NCBI GenBank assembly: GCA_937775265.1
Contig: CALKBV010000002.1
Location: 182,538-246,537 of the forward strand
Length of the DNA stretch: 64,000 nucleotides
Reading direction: 5' to 3'
From: an uncultured Pseudomonadales bacterium
GTDB taxonomy: Bacteria; Pseudomonadota; Gammaproteobacteria; Pseudomonadales; Azotimanducaceae
Shown piece by piece: positions 20,273 through 32,234 of this stretch (position 1 is the stretch's first letter; the number at the start of each line of letters is the position of its first letter). Position numbers and translations under genes: made by a program. The notes beneath the pieces are model-generated. The model searched no databases. It was not told where the DNA came from and saw only the letters and a program-made list of their open reading frames with translations.

Positions 20273-21408
20273 AACGTTATCCTTCGGTGAGTATGCACCG
20301 ACATCAAAATACCAAAGCCTGCGAACAAGGTGAGAATCGAAGTCCCACCATAGCTAACGAAAGGTAGAGGCACCCCTACTACAGGAAGGACGCCGCTCAC
20401 CATGCCTATATTAACAAACACGTACACAAAAAAAGTGAAGGTTATACTGCCTGATAATAAACGACCAAATGTGTCCTGAGCCTGAACGGAGAGAATGACG
20501 CCCCTGCCAATCAACAGCAAATACAATATTAACAAAACAACAACACCCACGAAACCAAGCTCTTCCCCCAGTACCGCAATAATAAAGTCTGTCTGACTTT
20601 CGGGAAGAAAGTGCAGATGTGACTGCGTTCCTTCAAACAAACCTTTACCAAACAATCCGCCAGAGCCGATGGCAGTTTTCGACTGGATGATATTCCACCC
20701 GGCTCCCAAAGGATCTCTTTCTGGATCGAGCAGAGTCAGAATCCTGGCCCGTTGATAGTCCCTCAACACAAACCATAGCGCAGGCATGGTTACGACACCG
20801 AGACCAATAGCCGAAAACACCAGGCGCCACGAGACACCAGCGAGAAGTAAAACGAATAAGCCAGAGGCTGCAATGATAAGCGATGTCCCAAGATCTGGCT
20901 GAAAAGCAATCAGCATCACCGGAATGATAATGATCACCAAGGACCAGAATACGTGCCTCGCCTTCGGTGGCAGATGCCTGTCCTGGAAATACCAGGCTAG
21001 CATCAGAGGCAATATCAGCTTCATGATTTCCGAAGGTTGGAAGTTAGTAACACCAGGAATTCTAAGCCATCGACGCGATCCTTTGACTTCAATCCCGAAG
21101 AAATAGATCAATACCAACGTAATCAACCCAATCAGGAAGATCCAGGGTGCAAGCCGCATGTATACGATAGGTGATATCTGTGCGATCACCAGCATAACAC
21201 CAAGCCCCACCAGCATCTTGATGCTCTGGGAAATAACCGGCTCAATCTGTTGACCCACTGCACTGTATAGAATCAGCAGCCCGTAGGCAGAAATAATAAG
21301 CAATAGCAGCAGCATAGGGACATCGAGGTGGATAGCATCGCCAATACCTGTTTTGCGTTGTGTTAACAATCCGGAACCTGGCAACTGTCGAACAAAATCC
21401 TGACTCAC
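20269..21408 (-). CDS. rodA: Rod shape-determining protein RodA
   Basis: SEDS family: FQPDLGTSLI...GEELGFVG...GVPLPFVSYGGTS. Confidence 0.96.
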   Translation of the reverse strand: MSQDFVRQLPGSGLLTQRKTGIGDAIHLDVPMLLLLLIISAYGLLILYSAVGQQIEPVISQSIKMLVGLGVMLVIAQISPIVYMRLAPWIFLIGLITLVLIYFFGIEVKGSRRWLRIPGVTNFQPSEIMKLILPLMLAWYFQDRHLPPKARHVFWSLVIIIIPVMLIAFQPDLGTSLIIAASGLFVLLLAGVSWRLVFSAIGLGVVTMPALWFVLRDYQRARILTLLDPERDPLGAGWNIIQSKTAIGSGGLFGKGLFEGTQSHLHFLPESQTDFIIAVLGEELGFVGVVVLLILYLLLIGRGVILSVQAQDTFGRLLSGSITFTFFVYVFVNIGMVSGVLPVVGVPLPFVSYGGTSILTLFAGFGILMSVHTHRRITL

Positions 21409-23327
21409 AATTCTTCTCCTGCAGTGGCCACGACCTGTCCAGAATTTGTAGTACTTTTAAGCAGGTGGTGGTCAAGGACTGCTCGAGCAACAGGCGCCGC
21501 GAATTCGCTTCCGCCGCCGCCATTTTCTACCAGTACCGCTAGTGCAATCGTTGGATTATCAACCGGAGCAAACGCCACAAACCATGCGTGCTTTCGCTGA
21601 CGCTCTTCTAGTTCTTCCGCGTCGTATTCCTCACCCTGCTTGATCCCGACCACCTGGGCCGTACCGGATTTACCCGCCATCCGGTACTCAATATCTTGAC
21701 CGATATAGGCCCACGCTGTGCCGTTTTCACCATAGACCTGATTACCTCGGTGTACTACCTTTTCCATGGCCCCGATCACAAGATCCCATATCGGATCAGG
21801 TATCAGCTCTATGCTATCCATCCTTGGCACGGTGGAGCGCTCGATCAAATCACTCCCTGACTTCAGCATCCTGGGGGAAACCCACTTCCCTCGATTGGCG
21901 ATAACGGTCACCGCTGTCGCAAGCTGAAGTGGAGTCACCAGCATATCGCCCTGGCCAATGCCAATATTCACTGTGTCCCCGGGGTACCAGGGTAATCCCC
22001 GGGTATCTTCCTTCCATTCCCTGGTAGGAAGCAGGCCGCTTCTTGCTTCTGGCAGGTCCAGGGTTGTATTGACACCAAAACCAAAAAGGGAGAGGTAATC
22101 ATCAAGCCGATCAATACCCATCTTTACCGCTAAGCCATAGAAATAAATATTGCAGGATCGGTAAATAGCTTTCTCAAGATTGACCTTACCGTGGCCACCC
22201 GCTCCTGAGGCACGCCAGTTCCAGTCCCTGTACAAACGCTCGCTATTCGACAGCCTGAACCATCCCGGGTCGTCGATAGTGTAGTCAGGATTTGTCATTC
22301 CGGTAACCAGACCGGCGAGTCCGATAATAGGCTTAAGCGTAGAACCTGGCTCATATTGACCCTGCACCGCGCGATTAAAGAGCGGTACATCTCTGGAATC
22401 ACGCAACGCCGCATAGGTTTTGTGATCGATACCGGTAACGAAAAGATTAGGATCGTACCCAGGCTTACTGACCAGCGCCAGTATCCCGCCAGTTTTAGGC
22501 TCGATAGCAACGACGGTACCACGCCTATCTCCGAGCGCTGCACTTGCAGCGGCCTGCAATGAACTATCGACATGCAAAATCAGGTCCTTACCTCGCGAAG
22601 GTAGGTTGGATTCCAGAATCTTCATTACTTTGCCACGGGCATCGATCTCAACCTGCTGGTATCCAACGCTCCCAAGCAGGTCTTCTTCGTAGAACTTTTC
22701 TACTCCAATCTTGCCTACGTGGTCGGTGCCGGAATAGGCAACCGCATCAAGACGCCTGGCATCTGATTCATTGATGCGTCTCACCGACCCCACTGCATGA
22801 ACCATCATCTCACCGCGAGGATAATGTCGAACAAGTTTTGCGTTTACTTCCACACCAGGTAACGCATGTCTATCGACACTGAATTGCGCGATCTCCTCTT
22901 GAGTGAGCTTGAATAGCAAGGGCACAGGTTGAAAGGGTCGTTGACGGCGTCCAACCCGACTTCTAAAGCCTTTAATGTCTTCATCGGTCAGCCTTAGAGC
23001 CGAACCAAGATGCGCCAGTGTTTGATCGAGATCATCCACGCGTTCCGGCGTAATCGTGAGGTTAAATGACGGTGAATTGTCTGCCAGTAGCTCACCGTTG
23101 CGATCATAAATAAGCCCCCTGACCGGTGGCAACGGTTGAATCTGAATCCGGTTTTTATCAGATAAAGTTGCATAAACATCGTACTGGACAATCTGCAAAT
23201 AGAAAAAACGCGCAACAAGAAACAACGTTAGGATGACTAGCACACCAAAGCAAACAACAATCCGCTCAAAGAAGATTCTGCTTTCCCAGCTATGATCTTT
23301 TAGTGCAAGAGGTTCAACCATAACCAA
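21405..23327 (-). CDS. mrdA: Penicillin-binding protein 2
   Basis: VRGLIYDRNGELLADN...YEPGSTLKPI (SxxK)...KSGTAQV. Confidence 0.96.
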   Translation of the reverse strand: MVMVEPLALKDHSWESRIFFERIVVCFGVLVILTLFLVARFFYLQIVQYDVYATLSDKNRIQIQPLPPVRGLIYDRNGELLADNSPSFNLTITPERVDDLDQTLAHLGSALRLTDEDIKGFRSRVGRRQRPFQPVPLLFKLTQEEIAQFSVDRHALPGVEVNAKLVRHYPRGEMMVHAVGSVRRINESDARRLDAVAYSGTDHVGKIGVEKFYEEDLLGSVGYQQVEIDARGKVMKILESNLPSRGKDLILHVDSSLQAAASAALGDRRGTVVAIEPKTGGILALVSKPGYDPNLFVTGIDHKTYAALRDSRDVPLFNRAVQGQYEPGSTLKPIIGLAGLVTGMTNPDYTIDDPGWFRLSNSERLYRDWNWRASGAGGHGKVNLEKAIYRSCNIYFYGLAVKMGIDRLDDYLSLFGFGVNTTLDLPEARSGLLPTREWKEDTRGLPWYPGDTVNIGIGQGDMLVTPLQLATAVTVIANRGKWVSPRMLKSGSDLIERSTVPRMDSIELIPDPIWDLVIGAMEKVVHRGNQVYGENGTAWAYIGQDIEYRMAGKSGTAQVVGIKQGEEYDAEELEERQRKHAWFVAFAPVDNPTIALAVLVENGGGGSEFAAPVARAVLDHHLLKSTTNSGQVVATAGEEL

Positions 23328-23798
23328 TCATTTGTGATAAGGGTGATTCGCATTCAACATGAGCGCTCGATAAATCTGTTCTGCAAGAAGCACTCTAACC
23401 AGAAAATGCGGGAAGGTTAAGTTCGATAGTGACCAGATTTCATCGGCCCTGTTAATAATGACATCCGACAGCCCATCAGGACCCCCAATCACAAACTGGA
23501 AGTGATTGGTTTGCTGGCTCCAGGCCTCTACTTTTTCCGCGAGTTGTTCCGTACTCCAATTCTTGCCACGGTTATCCATCGCAATGACTCGCGCGCCGGA
23601 ATTAAAGTGACTGCCAATGAGCTTGGCCTCCTCTTCCTGGCGGATAGCGACAGATTGTTTTTTCTTTCTATCGGATGTCTTGATTTCCAGAATTTGGAAG
23701 CGACAATCGCGTTTCATCCGCAAACTGTATTGTTCAATACCCTGCACCACCCACGGAGGTGGCCGCGTACCAACGGCAACTAAATCGATTTTTAACAA
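23328..23798 (-). CDS. rlmH: 23S rRNA (pseudouridine1915-N3)-methyltransferase
   Basis: FVIGGPDGLSDVI...LSLSNLTFPHFLVRVLLAEQIYRA. Confidence 0.95.
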   Translation of the reverse strand: MLKIDLVAVGTRPPPWVVQGIEQYSLRMKRDCRFQILEIKTSDRKKKQSVAIRQEEEAKLIGSHFNSGARVIAMDNRGKNWSTEQLAEKVEAWSQQTNHFQFVIGGPDGLSDVIINRADEIWSLSNLTFPHFLVRVLLAEQIYRALMLNANHPYHK

Positions 23799-23828
23799 GA
23801 TAAAACCCGGATTCGGAACAGAGATTCC

Positions 23829-24179
23829 CTAGTCAACCGATTCGCCTTCTTTTTTCGGCCCCATACTCCACAAGCGCTCAAGATCGTAAAATTCCCTGAC
23901 AGCTGGCTGCATCACATGAACAATCACATCTGTCAAGTCGAGCAATACCCATTCGCCCGTATCCAGACCTTCCATGCCCACAACGTTAGCACCCTGTGCC
24001 TTCGCTTTCACGAGCACACTATTAATGAGCGCCTTTACCTGCCTGCCGGTTCCACCACTGGCGACCACCATGTAATCAGCAATGTCCGTCTGGCTCCTGA
24101 CATCCATGGTGACAATCTCGTGGCCTTTGATGTCTTCGAGGGCCTCTACAACGAGGTCCTTTAGTGCTTCGCTATTCAT
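23829..24179 (-). CDS. rsfS: Ribosome silencing factor
   Basis: LKDLVVEALEDIKGHEIVTMDV...ADYMVVASGGTGRQVKALINSV...WVLLDLTDVIVHVM. Confidence 0.95.
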   Translation of the reverse strand: MNSEALKDLVVEALEDIKGHEIVTMDVRSQTDIADYMVVASGGTGRQVKALINSVLVKAKAQGANVVGMEGLDTGEWVLLDLTDVIVHVMQPAVREFYDLERLWSMGPKKEGESVD

Positions 24180-24859
24180 TAGTGCTCCATTCGTTTGCCG
24201 CGCACCTTGTTTTCTAAAGATGCACCGATATATAAATTGTGTTGCCTTATGTAGTTCATGACGAGCGGATTCAAATTCCCTTCAATCGATCTACCCTTTG
24301 CTATTGCCTCCCTCAGCCCACTCGCAGAGACATCTATCTGGTCGAGTGACAGAAAGCAGACTTTGCCGGAGGAACTATTCATCATTTCTTCCGGGTCCTG
24401 GACTTGCCTGGTTTTAAGCCACTTGCGTAAAACATCCGGAGAGCCCTGATCCGTTCCCGGTCGCTCAAGTATCAACAGATGAGCCAGGTCGGTTAACGCC
24501 TCCCACCGGTGCCAGCTAGGTAAAGTCAACCAGGAGTCACGACCCATCAGGAACAGCAATGGTCCTGATTCACCTACTCTCTCACGATAGCCAAGCAGTG
24601 TATCAACGGTAAAAGAGGTGCCTTCTCGTCTCAGCTCGCAATCGTCAACAAAAAATCGATCCCGGCTAGCCACCGCCAGCTGAAGCATCTTTAACCTGGC
24701 TTCAGGTGATGCGGCGGGCGTTGGCCGATGCGCCGGGATCTGACAAGGCACCAGATACACATCCACATCGCCCAGCAGGCGCGCGACAGCGCAGACGGAC
24801 TCAATGTGTCCCCTGTGGACCGGATCAAAGGTACCTCCAAAAACAAGGGTGCTATTCAT
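24179..24859 (-). CDS. nadD: Nicotinate-nucleotide adenylyltransferase
   Basis: VFGGTFDPVHRGHIESV...LVPCQIPAHRP. Confidence 0.94.
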   Translation of the reverse strand: MNSTLVFGGTFDPVHRGHIESVCAVARLLGDVDVYLVPCQIPAHRPTPAASPEARLKMLQLAVASRDRFFVDDCELRREGTSFTVDTLLGYRERVGESGPLLFLMGRDSWLTLPSWHRWEALTDLAHLLILERPGTDQGSPDVLRKWLKTRQVQDPEEMMNSSSGKVCFLSLDQIDVSASGLREAIAKGRSIEGNLNPLVMNYIRQHNLYIGASLENKVRGKRMEH

Positions 24860-24880
24860 ACCTGGATTTCAAATCTAGGT

Positions 24881-26149
24881 TCATTGACGTACTTGGCCAT
24901 CGCCGAAAACGACATACTTTTGAGAGGTAAGCCCTTCAAGCCCCACTGGTCCCCGCGCATGAAGCTTGTCCGTGGATATTCCAACTTCTGCACCGAGGCC
25001 ATACTCAAAACCATCAGAGAAGCGTGTCGATGCATTCACCATCACCGAGCTGGAATCTACTTCCTGAAGGAACTGCCGGGCGGTCGTATAGTTTTCAGTC
25101 ACGATGGAATCAGTATGTTTGGATCCATAGTGATTAATATGCGATACCGCGTCTTCGACGCTATCCAGCGTGCGAATGGATAAAATGGGTGCCAGGTATT
25201 CTTCATGCCAGTCAGACTCCTTGGCAGGACTAATCTGCACCTCTGCGCCTAAAATGCTGACTGTTTTCTCACAACCGCGCAGTTCCACACCATGTTCCAG
25301 GAAGCCAGCCACAAGCCTTGGCAGAATGTCACCTGCCACATCAGCAGATACCAGTAGCGTTTCCATCGCATTGCAGACGGCGTACCTTTGGGTCTTGGCA
25401 TTGATCGCGATGGCGTAGGCTTTTTCCATGTCTGCATCCTTGTCGATATAAACATGACAAATACCATCCAAGTGCTTTATCACCGGTATCGTCGCCTCAC
25501 TGGTAATTCGCCCGACGAGGCTATTGCCACCCCTGGGAACAATGACATCAACAAACTCATTCATCGTGATGAGTTCGCCTACGTATTTTCGATCCGTATC
25601 TTTAACCACTTGCACAACCGCCGCAGGCAGGCCAACTTTTTCCAGCCCAAGCTCAATACATCCTGCAAGGCCAAGGTTGGAGTAGATGGACTCTGAGCCT
25701 CCTCGCAAAATCGCAGCATTACCAGATTTAAGGCACAAGCTTGCCGCATCAATTGTCACATTAGGTCTCGACTCAAAAATGATGCCAATGACTCCAAGGG
25801 GAGTTCGCATCTTGCCGATTTGAAGTCCATTTGGCTGGTAGGACATATCCGTGATTTCACCGACCGGGTCATTCAACGCCGCAACTTGCCTGAGGCCTTC
25901 AACCATTATTTCAAAACGTTCGTCCGTAAAAGTCAGCCGATCCAGCATAGGATCACTGAGGCCATTCTTTCGACCTGATTCAAGATCCTGCTCATTGGCA
26001 GACATGAGCGCACTGCGCTTGGCCAGGATAGCTTCCCCGATCGACAGCAGCGCCTCGTTTTTTGTTTCTGTAGATGCACGACAGATTTGCACAGATGCTT
26101 TCCGCGCCTCAACACCTACAGTGCGCATGTACTCTGACTGACCCATCAC
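24881..26149 (-). CDS. proA: Gamma-glutamyl phosphate reductase
   Basis: [37 protein letters not shown]...[23 protein letters not shown]. Confidence 0.97.
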   Translation of the reverse strand: MMGQSEYMRTVGVEARKASVQICRASTETKNEALLSIGEAILAKRSALMSANEQDLESGRKNGLSDPMLDRLTFTDERFEIMVEGLRQVAALNDPVGEITDMSYQPNGLQIGKMRTPLGVIGIIFESRPNVTIDAASLCLKSGNAAILRGGSESIYSNLGLAGCIELGLEKVGLPAAVVQVVKDTDRKYVGELITMNEFVDVIVPRGGNSLVGRITSEATIPVIKHLDGICHVYIDKDADMEKAYAIAINAKTQRYAVCNAMETLLVSADVAGDILPRLVAGFLEHGVELRGCEKTVSILGAEVQISPAKESDWHEEYLAPILSIRTLDSVEDAVSHINHYGSKHTDSIVTENYTTARQFLQEVDSSSVMVNASTRFSDGFEYGLGAEVGISTDKLHARGPVGLEGLTSQKYVVFGDGQVRQ

Positions 26150-26191
26150 TTAAAATTCTCGAGAAAACTCGGATTATACCCTGCTTCTCTC

Positions 26192-26845
26192 ATGATAGTG
26201 TTACCCACTTTTTTTGACCGTGAACCGCTGGAACTGGCCCAGTCATTGATTGGAAAGGTCCTTCGGCATCGAATTAACGACCCGGCCCACGGGAATATCT
26301 GGCTGTCCGCTAAAATCATTGAAACCGAGGCCTACTACCAGACAGAAAGAGGAAGTCATTCATCCCTTGGGTTTACGGAGAAGCGTAAGGCCATGTTCAT
26401 GGAGCCCGGCACTATCTACATGTACTACGCGAGAGGCGGCGATTCCCTCAACTTTTCCGCCAGAGGGGATGGCAACGGAGTACTCATAAAATCAGGGCTT
26501 GCCTTCATGGATCAACATTCTTCGGAAATTAGCCTGAGTGTGATGCAGCAACTAAACCCCATCAACGGGCGAATGCGGTCTCCTGAAAGGCTCTGTAGCG
26601 GTCAGACTTTGCTGTGCCGCTCACTTGGCCTAAAGGTGCCGGACTGGAACCAGGGTTCACTAAAACGAAACAAACTACTTCTCGAGGATGTCGGATATTG
26701 TCCGGACAGGCTCGTGCAATGCAAAAGGCTGGGTATACCGGAAGGACGCGACGAGCATCTACCTTATCGATTTGTAGACTATGAATACACCCGGTCGGCA
26801 ACCAGCAACCCTACGGCGCGTGAGCACACGGTCATTAAATACTAG
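26192..26845 (+). CDS. 3-methyladenine DNA glycosylase (AAG/Mpg family)
   Basis: AQSLIGKVL...IIETEAYY...SSLGFTEKRKAMFMEPGTIYMYYARGGDSLNF. Confidence 0.9.
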   Translation: MIVLPTFFDREPLELAQSLIGKVLRHRINDPAHGNIWLSAKIIETEAYYQTERGSHSSLGFTEKRKAMFMEPGTIYMYYARGGDSLNFSARGDGNGVLIKSGLAFMDQHSSEISLSVMQQLNPINGRMRSPERLCSGQTLLCRSLGLKVPDWNQGSLKRNKLLLEDVGYCPDRLVQCKRLGIPEGRDEHLPYRFVDYEYTRSATSNPTAREHTVIKY

Positions 26846-26854
26846 CGACGTATT

Positions 26855-27475
26855 TCACGAAGACTTGCCTAGGGGTTCGCTGGATTTCTGCATTCGTTCG
26901 ACCAATTTGTCGAGTTCACCAAGACGCACCAGTGGGTCTTTCATTTCAAGCATTCGCTGCTTGAAATGGTTAGGACAAGGTAAAAGTTCCGTGAGTCTTG
27001 CGCCGACTTCAACCGCTTTACCAAGATCACAATCCAGACCTAGTCTTTGCACCGCTTCATGGGCCATCAACGACTCGAGCAGCCCAGAAAGGTGTTGCCT
27101 TTCTTCCGGAACGGCAACTTCGGGTTCAATGGCCAGAAGCTCAACATTTGCCATCATCAGCCTGTCAGGTTGTTCGTACTGATCACGAATAACGAACTTT
27201 CGATCACCTTTAACAACAATTTTCAGCATCCCGTTTGAAGACTGATCGAAATCCACAATCTTACAGTAAGTGCCACAATGGGATATTTCCGGAAGCTGCT
27301 CATCCGGGCTAGCCAGGATCCGGTCACCATCGGTAATCATGACAATGCCGAAACCCGCCTGTTCGCGAAGGGCCCTCTTAACCATATCAAGATAGCGAGC
27401 TTCAAAGATCTGCAACGACAGTTTACCACCGGGAAACAACACCAGCGGCAGGGGAAATAAAGGGACTTCTTTCAT
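26855..27475 (-). CDS. LON substrate-binding domain protein
   Basis: VPLFPLPLVLFPGGKLSLQIFEARYLDMVKRAL; Lon N-terminal domain only. Confidence 0.9.
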   Translation of the reverse strand: MKEVPLFPLPLVLFPGGKLSLQIFEARYLDMVKRALREQAGFGIVMITDGDRILASPDEQLPEISHCGTYCKIVDFDQSSNGMLKIVVKGDRKFVIRDQYEQPDRLMMANVELLAIEPEVAVPEERQHLSGLLESLMAHEAVQRLGLDCDLGKAVEVGARLTELLPCPNHFKQRMLEMKDPLVRLGELDKLVERMQKSSEPLGKSS

Positions 27476-27553
27476 CGCCGTATTCTACCCGATTAGCACT
27501 TTATCAATAGTGTCTTTAAACTGCCTGCCTCGAATAATCCCACAGGTTTCACA

Positions 27554-28345
27554 TTGGACCCAGTACATGCCCTAGCGCTAGCGCTGATACAGGGGATAAC
27601 CGAGTTTTTGCCCATTTCAAGCTCCGCTCACTTGATCCTTCCAGGAAAATTGGTAGGTTGGCCGGACCAGGGGCTTGCTTTTGATACCGCGGTTCACCTG
27701 GGATCACTGGCAGCCGTCGTTGTTTATTTCCGCCACGAACTCCATCGCCTGACCCGAGCGGTCCTATTGCATATTCAAAGTCGCCAGCCTAGCACTGATA
27801 GTCACTTTGCCTTCAATCTTATGCTCGCCAGCCTACCGATCATCCCCGTGGGGTATTTCACTAGATTTATGGTCGAAGCGGAACTTCGAGGGATAGAGGT
27901 GATAGCTTTTACCACGATCGTTTTTGGTATCGCTCTGTGGCTCGCGGATTATATGAGGGGCGATACAGCAAAACCCTTAACGCCTGCTCGATCAATCGCC
28001 ATTGGGTTGGCGCAGTGCCTTGCCCTGATTCCTGGCACCTCACGCAGTGGAGTCACTATTACGATGGCGCTATTACTGGGGCAATCCCGTGAGCACGCTG
28101 CCAGGATTTCATTCTTGATCGCCATTCCGGCCATCGCCGGAGCCGCTGCAATAAAATTCTGGGACCTCCTGCACACACCAATCACACCAGACTGGTTTAC
28201 GCTTGGTATCGCCACTCTTGTTGCAGGGCTCTCTGCTTACTTTTGTATCGTGATCCTGTTGAAAATCGTAAACAAAATGGGCTACCTACCATTCGTTATC
28301 TACAGGCTTGGCCTGGGCGGCCTACTGCTCTGGATGATTTACTAG
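27554..28345 (+). CDS. uppP: Undecaprenyl-diphosphatase
   Basis: LALIQGITEFLPISSSAHLIL...IPGTSRSGVTITMALLLG; TTG start. Confidence 0.95.
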   Translation: MDPVHALALALIQGITEFLPISSSAHLILPGKLVGWPDQGLAFDTAVHLGSLAAVVVYFRHELHRLTRAVLLHIQSRQPSTDSHFAFNLMLASLPIIPVGYFTRFMVEAELRGIEVIAFTTIVFGIALWLADYMRGDTAKPLTPARSIAIGLAQCLALIPGTSRSGVTITMALLLGQSREHAARISFLIAIPAIAGAAAIKFWDLLHTPITPDWFTLGIATLVAGLSAYFCIVILLKIVNKMGYLPFVIYRLGLGGLLLWMIY

Positions 28346-28498
28346 GGAGCCCGCTTAAAGAAGCTCTTTGTATGGACAGAGCGAACTCGCCTGCAGAAGA
28401 ATCACCAATAGACTTTAACTTCGTGATTCTTCCGCAAAGGTCCAAGGTCGGCCGCGTCGACAAACTGACGTGACATTCCGACCTTTATCAGGGATTAC

Positions 28499-29008
28499 CT
28501 AGAACGGAATATCATCGTCGAAATCATCAGATGGTGGTGGTCCGAAGTCATCTCCAGCCGGCGAACTTCCGCCGCCACCCTGGCTGCCACCAGATCCACC
28601 AGAAAAAGATCCGCCACCACCGACTTGGCTGCCACCAGATCCACCGGAAGAAGATCCGCCACCGCCCATTTCGCCACGACTATCCAGCATCTGCATCTCG
28701 TTGGCAACGACCTCTGTGGTGTAATGTTTCTGGCCGTCCTTCTCCCAGTCCCGGGTTCGAAGTTCGCCTTCAATGTAAACTTTAGAACCTCGCTTCAGGT
28801 ATTCCCCTGCGATTTCCGCCAGCTTGTTAAAAAAGACGATACGATGCCATTCGGTTCGCTCCTTTTGCTCACCGGAATCCCTGTCTTTCCATCCCTTTGA
28901 TGTCGCAATAGATACATTCGTGACCGCCCCGCCACTTGGCATATACCGCGTTTCTGGATCCCTTCCCAGATTACCGACCAGGATTACCTTATTTATTCCG
29001 CGAGCCAT
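28499..29008 (-). CDS. ssb: Single-stranded DNA-binding protein
   Basis: [30 protein letters not shown]...; Gly/Ser-rich linker; DDDIPF C-terminal tip. Confidence 0.97.
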   Translation of the reverse strand: MARGINKVILVGNLGRDPETRYMPSGGAVTNVSIATSKGWKDRDSGEQKERTEWHRIVFFNKLAEIAGEYLKRGSKVYIEGELRTRDWEKDGQKHYTTEVVANEMQMLDSRGEMGGGGSSSGGSGGSQVGGGGSFSGGSGGSQGGGGSSPAGDDFGPPPSDDFDDDIPF

Positions 29009-29396
29009 CTTCTTCTCCTATTCCTCTCAGGTTGTCACCAACCATCTGTATTTAATATGCCACCAGGGAATAATAACTCTTCTACAGCCCTTTGGCACAA
29101 TTCTGGAACAGATAAGTCGATTCAATCAGTAAAAAACCGATGGGCAGAGCTCAGAAATTGACGAACTTTTTTGCTTGATGTGCCGCAAACTTATAACATC
29201 ACTGCCCGGCCCGATACCGGCTGGCTTTCAGACTGAGTGGCAACGTTCGTCCAAACTTTCGACCCGGAATCAATGGAGCGGATCACCGAGTGACGCATCC
29301 CACTGATAGCAGAATTCACTGAAATCGCACGTAGATTTCATCGATTACCAACACCGAGGTTAGCTCTTTGATCACCTTACAAGGTACCCGTTCCTG

Positions 29397-32219
29397 ATGG
29401 ATACAATTTCAATCCACGGTGCCAAGACACATAATCTAAAAAATATCAGTCTCGACATACCAAGGGACAAGCTGGTTATTGTCACTGGACTCTCCGGTTC
29501 CGGTAAATCCTCCCTGGCTTTCGATACGCTCTACGCTGAAGGCCAAAGGCGATATGTCGAATCCCTGTCGGCTTACGCCAGGCAATTTCTATCCCTGATG
29601 GAAAAACCTGATATCGAGCACATTGAGGGTTTGTCACCTGCCATCTCCATTGAGCAGAAGTCAACGAGTCACAATCCGCGCTCAACTGTGGGCACGATCA
29701 CTGAAATCTACGACTACCTCAGATTGCTATTCGCTAGAGTAGGCGAACCACACTGTCCTACTCATGGCATAAAATTACAATCGCAGTCGATCAGTCAGAT
29801 GGTCGATCAGGTAATGGGTTTACCTGAAGACACTCGAGTCAATCTGCTTGCACCGGTCATTCGGGAACGCAAGGGCGAGCACCTGCATCTATTCAAACAA
29901 CTAGCTTCACAGGGTTTCGTGCGGGCTCGCATCGACGGCATCATTACTGATCTTGATACCACACCCGACCTCGACAAAAACAAAAAACACACCATCGAGG
30001 TTGTCATCGACAGGTTCCGAATTCGCCCGGACCTGATGACTCGTCTCGCGGACTCTTTTGAAACAGCAGTACAAGTCGCAGATGGTATCGCCGCGATCAG
30101 TTTCCCAGACGATAAAACAGAAGACCTGTTGTTCTCATCGCGGTTTGCATGCCCTCAATGTGGCCACTCGATTCAGGAACTTGAGCCACGGTTCTTCTCC
30201 TTTAACAATCCTGCTGGCGCCTGCCAGGATTGTGATGGGCTGGGCTTGCGCGAGTATTTTGATCAGGACTCAGTGGTACAGGACCGGGAGCTGTCTCTGG
30301 CAGAAGGCGCAATCCACGGCTGGGACAGGAGGAATATCTATTATTTCCAAATGCTTGGATCAATTTCAGAACACTATGGTTTCAAGCTTGCGACACCATT
30401 CAAGGAGCTTTCGAACAAGCACCAAGAAATCGTTCTTCGCGGAAGTGGTACCGAAGAGATTCAGTTTCGGTACGTCAACGATCGCGGAGATGAATATACC
30501 CGAGGCCACGCCTTCGAAGGGATCATCCCCAATATGGAGCGCCGTTATCGTGAAACCGATTCCCAGATGGTCAGGGAAAATCTTTCTAAGTTTCTTAGTA
30601 CGCAAAACTGTCCTGAATGTCACGGCGCACGTTTAAATGCAGACGCCCGCTCGGTAACGATCAACGAGAAGTCACTCACTGACATTACTTCACAATCAAT
30701 TAATGCCGCTTTTGATTACCTCTCTGACCTGGAACTCACAGGACAGCGTGCCCAGATCGCAGAAAAGATCCTGAAAGAGGTTCAGGCAAGGCTCGGCTTT
30801 CTGATCGATGTTGGTCTCGACTACCTGACGCTATCGCGCAGCGCAGATACTCTGTCCGGCGGTGAAGCGCAAAGAATCAGGCTTGCAAGCCAGATCGGTG
30901 CGGGACTCGTTGGGGTCATGTACATCCTGGATGAACCTTCAATCGGGTTGCACCAGAGAGATAACCAAAGACTTCTCGGTACACTGACTCGCCTGCGAGA
31001 CCTGGGCAATACTGTCATTATTGTTGAACATGACGAAGAAGCCATCCGTCACGCAGATTTTGTGATCGACATTGGCCCTGGCGCAGGGGTCCATGGCGGC
31101 GAGGTTGTTGCGAGCGGCACCCTGGACGATATCCTGAAAGAAGAAAGATCGATTACAGGGCAGTTCCTTAGTGGCAAGCGAAAGATCGAGGTGCCAAAAG
31201 AGCGTCACATCTATAACCCGGATGCTGTGCTAACGCTTCGTTCGGCATCGGGTAACAACCTGAAGGACGTTGACCTAAATATTCCCATCGGCCTGATGAC
31301 CTGTGTCACAGGAGTGTCAGGTTCAGGAAAGTCCACCTTGATTAATCAGACTCTGTACCCGATTGCAGCAAAAGAACTCAATGGCGCCACCAACCCACAG
31401 GTTGCACCCTATGATGAAATAATCGGCATGGATCAGCTAGACAAGGTCGTGGACATCGACCAAAGCCCTATCGGCCGTACTCCTCGATCCAATCCTGCGA
31501 CTTACACACAGATTTTTACGCCCATCAGGGAACTCTTTGCCGCGACACAAGAGGCTCGCTCAAGGGGGTACAAACCCGGCAGATTCAGCTTCAACGTGAA
31601 AGGTGGCAGATGCGAGGCATGCCAGGGTGATGGACTGATTAAAGTTGAAATGCATTTTCTGCCCGATGTCTATGTCACCTGCGATGAATGCAAGGCTAAA
31701 CGATATAACCGCGAGACTCTGGAGATCCTCTACAAAGGCAAGAATATTCACCAGGTCCTTGAGTTAACGGTTGAAGACGCGCATACGTTCCTGGGTGCAG
31801 TCCCGATGATCGAACGACGCCTGCAGACCCTACTCGACGTAGGTCTCGGTTACATCAAGCTTGGACAAAGTGCGACAACTCTTTCCGGAGGTGAAGCACA
31901 GAGAGTGAAGCTTGCCCGTGAACTCTCCAAAAGAGATACCGGCAAAACCCTGTATATTCTGGATGAGCCAACAACAGGATTACACTTCCATGATATCGAG
32001 CAATTGCTCGAAGTCATTCACCGACTTAGGGATCATGGAAATACTATCGTTGTGATCGAACACAATCTGGACGTTATCAAAACTGCAGACTGGATTGTTG
32101 ACCTTGGACCCGAAGGCGGCTCGGGTGGTGGAGAGATTATTGCAACCGGTACGCCGGAAGAAATAGCCCGGATGGAACATTCGTTTACCGGGCAGTTCCT
32201 GAGGCATTCCCTGAAATAA
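29397..32219 (+). CDS. uvrA: Excinuclease ABC subunit A
   Basis: [61 protein letters not shown]; two ABC domains; divergent from ssb. Confidence 0.98.
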   Translation: MDTISIHGAKTHNLKNISLDIPRDKLVIVTGLSGSGKSSLAFDTLYAEGQRRYVESLSAYARQFLSLMEKPDIEHIEGLSPAISIEQKSTSHNPRSTVGTITEIYDYLRLLFARVGEPHCPTHGIKLQSQSISQMVDQVMGLPEDTRVNLLAPVIRERKGEHLHLFKQLASQGFVRARIDGIITDLDTTPDLDKNKKHTIEVVIDRFRIRPDLMTRLADSFETAVQVADGIAAISFPDDKTEDLLFSSRFACPQCGHSIQELEPRFFSFNNPAGACQDCDGLGLREYFDQDSVVQDRELSLAEGAIHGWDRRNIYYFQMLGSISEHYGFKLATPFKELSNKHQEIVLRGSGTEEIQFRYVNDRGDEYTRGHAFEGIIPNMERRYRETDSQMVRENLSKFLSTQNCPECHGARLNADARSVTINEKSLTDITSQSINAAFDYLSDLELTGQRAQIAEKILKEVQARLGFLIDVGLDYLTLSRSADTLSGGEAQRIRLASQIGAGLVGVMYILDEPSIGLHQRDNQRLLGTLTRLRDLGNTVIIVEHDEEAIRHADFVIDIGPGAGVHGGEVVASGTLDDILKEERSITGQFLSGKRKIEVPKERHIYNPDAVLTLRSASGNNLKDVDLNIPIGLMTCVTGVSGSGKSTLINQTLYPIAAKELNGATNPQVAPYDEIIGMDQLDKVVDIDQSPIGRTPRSNPATYTQIFTPIRELFAATQEARSRGYKPGRFSFNVKGGRCEACQGDGLIKVEMHFLPDVYVTCDECKAKRYNRETLEILYKGKNIHQVLELTVEDAHTFLGAVPMIERRLQTLLDVGLGYIKLGQSATTLSGGEAQRVKLARELSKRDTGKTLYILDEPTTGLHFHDIEQLLEVIHRLRDHGNTIVVIEHNLDVIKTADWIVDLGPEGGSGGGEIIATGTPEEIARMEHSFTGQFLRHSLK

Positions 32220-32234
32220 TCAAGCAATCTTTGA

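Noticed and set aside
28531-28900. Plus-strand ORFs over ssb
   Set aside because: Antisense to the repetitive Gly/Ser linker coding sequence.
29009-29396. Searched the ssb-uvrA divergent gap for a LexA/SOS box
   Set aside because: No CTG-N10-CAG site found by eye; nearest CTGTATTTAATATGCCACCAG has the wrong spacing.
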